Source: Ruminococcus sp. | Lineage (GTDB): Bacteria; Bacillota; Clostridia; Oscillospirales; Ruminococcaceae | DNA: 64,000 bases | Reading direction: 5' to 3' | Assembly (NCBI GenBank): GCA_017519415.1 | Contig: JAFWSI010000045.1 | Span: forward strand, 62,001 to 126,000 | Part shown: piece after piece, positions 60,038 to 64,000 of the stretch | Position numbering within the stretch: the first letter of the stretch is position 1 | Layout: each line of letters starts with the position of its first letter | The notes under the pieces: model-generated | Database searches by the model: none | What the model saw: the letters and a program-made list of their open reading frames with translations, nothing else | What the model was told of the DNA's origin: nothing | Translations under genes and position numbers: made by a program

Positions 60038-60250
60038 CTAATCGGAATATATCATATCCATCATGTCCGAAAGCACCACACACACCGCAGCCAGTATTAT
60101 ACCCACCGTGCGGACACTGCTTTTCAGCTTTTTATCCTGTATCCTGCCTGCCACGATACGTGACACGGCAAATATGATAACGCCTACGATTATCACGAAC
60201 AATCCCTGTCCCGAGACCTTGTATCCGTAGCGGTATCTCATAAAGCTCAT
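60038..60250 (-). CDS. Small two-TM membrane protein between ffh and rpsP
   Basis: A 70-residue protein from the ATG at 60250; GGAG lies nine bases upstream, and the ATG at 60259 touches it. It has hydrophobic helices at about 14-30 (GLFVIIVGVIIFAVSRIV) and 46-60 (VGIILAAVCVVLSDMM), joined by a basic loop QDKKLKSSVR. It occupies a place normally empty between ffh and rpsP. No family is recognised. Confidence 0.7.
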   Translation of the reverse strand: MSFMRYRYGYKVSGQGLFVIIVGVIIFAVSRIVAGRIQDKKLKSSVRTVGIILAAVCVVLSDMMDMIYSD

Positions 60251-60270
60251 ATGATACATCTCCGTTGTTG

Positions 60271-61653
60271 TCAGAAGGGAAGATTTCCTCCGCCCTTGCC
60301 TGTGAACTTGTCGAAATTCATGCCTGCCAGCTGCTTTCTTGCCTTTCTGAGAGACATCTTGTTGTTCTTGCCCGTGAATTTCTTCATTACGGACTGCATC
60401 TGGTCGAACTGCTTGAGCAGTCTGTTCACGTCCTCTACCCTTGTACCCGAGCCCGCTGCGATACGCTTTTTGCGGGAGGGATTGATGATGGAGGGCTTTG
60501 CGCGCTCGGCCTTTGTCATAGAGGTTATCATCGCCTCTACCCTGCCGAGCTGACTTTCATCTATATCGGCGTCCTTGATCTTGTCGCCTACGCCGGGAAG
60601 CATTCCGAGTATGGATCTCATGGAGCCCATACGCTTTATCTGCTTCATCTGATCGAGGAGATCGTCCATATCGAACTTGTTCTCCTGGAACTTCTTTGTG
60701 AGCTTCTCCGCGTCCTTCTGGGACATCACGTTCTCTGCCTTTTCGATAAGGGTGAGGACGTCGCCCATTCCGAGGATACGCGAAGCCATTCTCTCGGGGT
60801 GGAACTGCTCGAAATCGTCAAGCTTTTCGCCCATACCCACAAACTTTATGGGCTTGCCCGTTACGGACAGTACCGACAGAGCCGCACCGCCTCTTGTATC
60901 GGAATCGAGCTTTGACATGAGCACGCCCGTAATGCCTACGGCGTCGTCAAAGGCCTTGGCAACGTTTACCGCGTCCTGACCTGTCATAGCGTCCACGACA
61001 AGCATTATCTCGTCGGGCTCGGTCTCCTTCTTGATATTCACGAGCTCCTCCATGAGAGCCTCGTCGATATGAAGACGGCCCGCAGTATCTATGATGAGTA
61101 TGTCGTGGCCGTAGTCCTTTGCATAGGCAAGAGCCTTTTTCGCAATCTCCACGGGATCCGTCTGTCCCATCTCAAATACCTTAACATCGGCCTTGGCGCC
61201 GACTACCTGTAACTGATTGATAGCCGCAGGACGGTATATATCGCAGGCTGCCAGCAGGGGACGGTGTCCCTCCTTCTTCAGCAGCTTCGCAAGCTTTGCC
61301 GCGTGGGTGGTCTTACCGGAGCCCTGAAGTCCGCACATCATTATGACCGTAGGGGGCTTGGAAGCCATATTTATACGGGCATTGCTGTTGCCCATGAGCG
61401 ATACAAGCTCTTCGTTGACTATCTTTATTACCTGCTGTGCGGGAGTAAGGCTCGCGAGCACTTCCTCACCAACAGCTCTCTCTGTAACGTTCTTTACAAA
61501 GTCCTTTACTACCTTGTAGCTTACGTCCGCCTCGAGAAGTGCAAGACGCACCTCGCGCATTGCTTCCTTGACGTCGCCCTCGGTAAGCTTTCCTCTTGAT
61601 TTGAGCTTCTTAAAGACATTGTTAAGCTTTTCGGAAAGTCCCTCAAATGCCAT
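60271..61653 (-). CDS. ffh: Signal recognition particle protein Ffh (SRP54)
   Basis: A GTPase that targets nascent membrane proteins to FtsY and SecYEG. The 460-residue protein has the N domain, then G-domain motifs GLQGSGKTTHAAKLA (about 108), DTAGRLHID (about 190), TKLDSDTRGG-type SKLDSDTRGG (about 247) and GMGEKLDDFEQFHPERMASRILGMGD (about 275). The Met-rich M domain (about 300-460) ends in a Gly-rich tail GKGGGNLPF. It lies downstream of ylxM, its usual partner. Confidence 0.98.
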   Translation of the reverse strand: MAFEGLSEKLNNVFKKLKSRGKLTEGDVKEAMREVRLALLEADVSYKVVKDFVKNVTERAVGEEVLASLTPAQQVIKIVNEELVSLMGNSNARINMASKPPTVIMMCGLQGSGKTTHAAKLAKLLKKEGHRPLLAACDIYRPAAINQLQVVGAKADVKVFEMGQTDPVEIAKKALAYAKDYGHDILIIDTAGRLHIDEALMEELVNIKKETEPDEIMLVVDAMTGQDAVNVAKAFDDAVGITGVLMSKLDSDTRGGAALSVLSVTGKPIKFVGMGEKLDDFEQFHPERMASRILGMGDVLTLIEKAENVMSQKDAEKLTKKFQENKFDMDDLLDQMKQIKRMGSMRSILGMLPGVGDKIKDADIDESQLGRVEAMITSMTKAERAKPSIINPSRKKRIAAGSGTRVEDVNRLLKQFDQMQSVMKKFTGKNNKMSLRKARKQLAGMNFDKFTGKGGGNLPF

Positions 61654-61691
61654 GACAAGCCTCCTTTTCCTGATACGGGCACACGGCCGCC

Positions 61692-62027
61692 TTAAAGCAG
61701 CTCCTGCACCTCTTCTATTTCATGTGTTATCTCATTTTTTACGCTTTCATCAGTGATCTTTCCTGCGGCAGTCTCTATATGGTCAAGGCGCTCCCTTATA
61801 CTGCCCAGCTTTTCTGCAAAGCCAAGCTTTTCCTCATAGTTGAGGAGTATCTCCTCGGTGCGCTTGATGATACTGCGGACCGCCTGCCTTGTAATATCAA
61901 GGGGCTCGCCTATCTCCGCAAGGGAAAGGTCCTCGCAGTAATACAGCTCCATCATGCTGCGCTGGCGCTCTGTCAGCAGATCGCCGTAGCAGTCGAGAAG
62001 CATTACGAATTTAAGTTCTTTAGCCAT
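61692..62027 (-). CDS. ylxM: YlxM/UPF0122 helix-turn-helix protein
   Basis: A protein of 111 residues from ATG 62027 (AGAGGTG upstream), beginning MAKELKFVMLLDCYGDLLTERQ. The sigma-70 region-4-like HTH reads CEDLSLAEIGEPLDITRQAVRSIIKRTEEIL (about 36-66). The family is co-transcribed with ffh in Firmicutes and modulates SRP GTPase activity in streptococci. The context here is the same: ffh starts 38 bp after it. Confidence 0.93.
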   Translation of the reverse strand: MAKELKFVMLLDCYGDLLTERQRSMMELYYCEDLSLAEIGEPLDITRQAVRSIIKRTEEILLNYEEKLGFAEKLGSIRERLDHIETAAGKITDESVKNEITHEIEEVQELL

Positions 62028-62071
62028 ATCGGAGCACCTCTTCACAGGTGTAATGCAAAATCACTTTACAC

Positions 62072-62100
62072 ATTATACTACATATACCGCCCTTTGTCAA
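62072..62100 (-). promoter_or_regulatory. Sigma-A promoter of ylxM-ffh-rpsP-khpA
   Basis: On the minus strand TTGACA (62100-62095), a 17-bp spacer, TATAAT (62077-62072). The leader has a small hairpin CACCTGTGAAGAGGTG next to the ribosome site. Confidence 0.92.
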
Positions 62101-62130
62101 GAGAATATTTCATTTTTGCTGTATTGAACA

Positions 62131-62160
62131 AAAAAAGCGGCAGAACAACGTCCGCCGCAG
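62131..62160 (-). terminator. Intrinsic terminator of psd
   Basis: On the minus strand CTGCGGCGGAC pairs with GTTCTGCCGC (one bulge), followed by T7. It separates psd from ylxM. Confidence 0.85.
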
Positions 62161-62166
62161 TTATAT

Positions 62167-63027
62167 TTATGCCTTTACGCCTATCTTTTCACCGTATCTG
62201 ACAACGGTCTCGGTATTTCCCGCGGAGTTGCGGAGTATATCCTCGTCTGGGCGCACGGTATCCTTGCCGAAAAGCAGCACTATGGTAGAGCCTCCGAACT
62301 CGAACCTGCCCTTCTCCATGCCTCTGCTCATACCTCCCTCGCCGTGGTTGTTGACTATTCGTCCCACCATCATTGCACCGACCTCCACCTGCACCACGTC
62401 GCCGAAATTGACGGTATGCAGCACGGTATACTCGCGGCAGTTGCGCTTGTATATGTTATAGCGCTCCAGCGCAACGGGATTTACCGTGTGGAGCTCTCCC
62501 GCTATGTAGGTATTATCCGTCTTTATTCCGTCGTCAATATAGCAGTAGCGGTGGTAATCGTCCACCTCCAGGCGGAATATCATGCAGTAGCCTCCGCAGT
62601 AGCGCTTTGCAAGGAACTCGTTCTGCAAAAGGTCGCTTACCCTGTAGCGTGAGCCCTTTATGCGGAATATGCTGTTCCTGCCTATCTTGTGCACCGTAAG
62701 CTTTGAATCACAGGGACTTATGAGATGCGACGGCTCGCGGTCAACAGGTCTCTTTCCAGGCTTTATCGTGCGGGTGAAAAAGTCGTTGTAGGAGCTGAAA
62801 TCGTACATGACATACTCCGAGGTGTCTATGCCGCTGCGCTTTATGAAGGGCTTTATGAGAGCCTTTGAAGCTCCCGAATCCATAAACAGCCCCACTGCCC
62901 TTGAAACTGCGGGAGCAGTCAGCGCTTTCAGCAATATCCTCCCGAAAACGTTTCCGTAGAGCTTTTTCAGCAGCCTGTTCTGGTTTTCATTTGTTACTAT
63001 GACTTGTCCTGTTCTTGTTTTTATCAT
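62167..63027 (-). CDS. psd: Phosphatidylserine decarboxylase proenzyme
   Basis: It makes phosphatidylethanolamine from phosphatidylserine at the membrane. The 286-residue proenzyme has SYNDFFTRTIKPGKRPVD (about 79), FRLEVDDYHRYCYIDDG (about 151, catalytic His), MMVGRIVNNHGEG (about 217) and the self-cleavage site FEFGGSTIVLLF (about 241-252, cleavage before Ser to give the pyruvoyl group). GGST replaces the LGST of many homologues. pssA is not adjacent. Confidence 0.95.
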   Translation of the reverse strand: MIKTRTGQVIVTNENQNRLLKKLYGNVFGRILLKALTAPAVSRAVGLFMDSGASKALIKPFIKRSGIDTSEYVMYDFSSYNDFFTRTIKPGKRPVDREPSHLISPCDSKLTVHKIGRNSIFRIKGSRYRVSDLLQNEFLAKRYCGGYCMIFRLEVDDYHRYCYIDDGIKTDNTYIAGELHTVNPVALERYNIYKRNCREYTVLHTVNFGDVVQVEVGAMMVGRIVNNHGEGGMSRGMEKGRFEFGGSTIVLLFGKDTVRPDEDILRNSAGNTETVVRYGEKIGVKA

Positions 63028-63057
63028 GGTCAGGCTCCTTTATATGTCGCGCAGCCG

Positions 63058-64000
63058 TTACAGACGCGCGTTGGCAAGCATGAGCTTTATACGGTTCTCC
63101 TGATTTACTCTTGTAGCGCCGGGATCATAGTCTATAGCCACGATGTTGGCGTTGGGATTGTCCTGCTTGATAGCTCTGGACATACCCTTTGCGACTATAT
63201 GGTTCGGCAGACAGCCGAAGGGCTGGGTGCAGATGATGTTCTCCACTCCCGACTTTGCAAGAGCGGCCATTTCAGCGGGTATGAGCCAGCCCTCGCCCAT
63301 TACCACGCCCTGATTGATGTACTTGTCCGCAAGCTTCCTCAGGTGCTCGAAGTCATGGAGAGGCTCGAAACTGCCCTGCTCCTTCATCACCTTGATGAGC
63401 TCCTTCTGCTTTGCGTAGATAAGCTCATAACCGATCTTGTTGAATATGGACTCCTTTGTGGTATGGTCGTATATCTTGGCATCGTTGAAGGTTCCCGCAG
63501 CGCAGTACATCACGAACTCCAGCAGGGAGGGCACCACGGGCTCGCAGCCCTCGGAAATGAGGAAATCCTCAAGATGATTGTTGGCAAGGGGAGAATATTT
63601 TACATATATCTCGCCCACGATGCCTACTCTTATCTTCTTCTCGCTGCTGAGGGGAATGGAGGCGAAATCGTCAAGTATATCCCTGTATACCTTTTTTGTC
63701 CTGAGATACATCTTACTGCCCTTGAGGAAGATATTGCACAGTCTCCTGTGCCATTTGTCCAGCATTTTCTTTGACTCGCCCTTGTTTATCTCATAAGCCC
63801 TGCACTTGTTGTAGCAGGTCATGAGCAGATCTCCGTAGAGCACCGCATAGAGCATTTTCAGGAACATGGGCGCTGTTATCCTGAAGGCGCTGTCCTTTTC
63901 AAGGCCGCTGAAATTCAGGGATACCACAGGTATCTGCGGGTAATTCCTGGCAACAGCCTTCCTCAGCAGGTGTATGTAGTTTGAAGCACGGCAGCCGCCG
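63058..64000 (-). CDS. 2-hydroxyacyl-CoA dehydratase activase-related protein, C-terminal part
   Basis: The C-terminal end of what is normally a very large (about 1400-residue) protein with BcrAD/BadFG ATPase and DUF2229-type domains. The frame is open to the window edge: the first visible residues GGCRASNYIHLLRKAV continue into IPVVSLNFSGLEKD. At the C-terminus lie GEGWLIPAEMAALAKSGVENIICTQPFGCLPNHIVAKGM and NIVAIDYDPGATRVNQENRIKLML, all characteristic. It would bind an Fe-S cluster through the conserved Cys. The biological substrate is not established for this subfamily. psd starts 30 bp downstream and is probably in the same transcript. Confidence 0.9.
   Translation of the reverse strand, partial: GGCRASNYIHLLRKAVARNYPQIPVVSLNFSGLEKDSAFRITAPMFLKMLYAVLYGDLLMTCYNKCRAYEINKGESKKMLDKWHRRLCNIFLKGSKMYLRTKKVYRDILDDFASIPLSSEKKIRVGIVGEIYVKYSPLANNHLEDFLISEGCEPVVPSLLEFVMYCAAGTFNDAKIYDHTTKESIFNKIGYELIYAKQKELIKVMKEQGSFEPLHDFEHLRKLADKYINQGVVMGEGWLIPAEMAALAKSGVENIICTQPFGCLPNHIVAKGMSRAIKQDNPNANIVAIDYDPGATRVNQENRIKLMLANARL

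Overview
This 64 kb window reads as a chromosomal segment of a low-to-mid GC Firmicute, most probably a Ruminococcus-like member of the Oscillospiraceae. That assignment is an inference. It rests on a dockerin-bearing secreted protein, T-box leaders, a CIRCE-controlled hrcA-grpE-dnaK-dnaJ operon, a sporulation-type SpoIVB protease, a THF riboswitch ahead of an ECF folate transporter, and canonical sigma-A promoters with 17-bp spacers. No rRNA, tRNA, transposase, integrase, prophage or CRISPR array was found. Almost every gap is short, and the genome is dense.

Layout. 1-2.9 kb: end of the F1Fo ATP synthase operon (atpG partial, atpD, atpC), with a cluster of GC-rich hairpin repeats between atpG and atpD. 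3.1-5.6 kb: secD-secF. 5.8-9 kb: a frameshifted lipoprotein remnant, then an FHA / PP2C-phosphatase / membrane-protein operon. 9-14.2 kb: purB, an XRE regulator, then rimM and trmD separated by a frameshifted membrane gene and an anchored protein. 14.4-19 kb: ptsH (HPr), spoIVB (minus strand), birA, an AIM24-family protein, a 47-residue membrane protein and a zinc-ribbon protein. 19-30.2 kb: branched-chain amino acid island leuA, ilvB, ilvN, leuC, leuD, leuB, with four unrecognised or membrane genes interspersed, followed by a lipoprotein and ridA. leuA sits behind a leucine (CUC) T-box. ilvB sits behind a 40-codon leader peptide with an Ile/Val run and an attenuator.

30.3-38.7 kb: one apparent operon, nadA, hydE, four tandem paralogous cysteine-rich proteins that look U32/TIM-barrel-like, an SGNH sialate-O-acetylesterase-like protein, and coaX. 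The four paralogues are the best candidate for an undescribed system. 38.7-43.6 kb (minus strand): LysM-G5-M23 cell-wall protein, luxS, an RluD-type pseudouridine synthase, a membrane protein, and a histidine phosphatase. 43.7-46.4 kb: an XRE regulator with a probable self-operator, then a tryptophan (UGG) T-box driving an orphan TrpB2. 46.5-49.9 kb: a 1091-residue dockerin protein with three homologous repeats. 50-52 kb: a DUF805 protein with QPNGYG repeats and two small helical proteins. 52-57 kb: the heat-shock operon. 57.3-59.4 kb: THF riboswitch, folT, folC. 59.4-64 kb (minus strand): khpA, rpsP, a small membrane protein, ffh and ylxM, then psd and the end of a large acyl-CoA-dehydratase-activase-related protein.

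Two further themes run through the window. Intergenic gaps repeatedly carry imperfect palindromes beginning TGTAGGG, and roughly 105-bp elements whose arms are reiterated GGCTAA or AGTAAGT units around a central hairpin. There are also two genes broken by one base in a homopolymer run (5.8 and 12.2 kb), which could be real decay or assembly errors.
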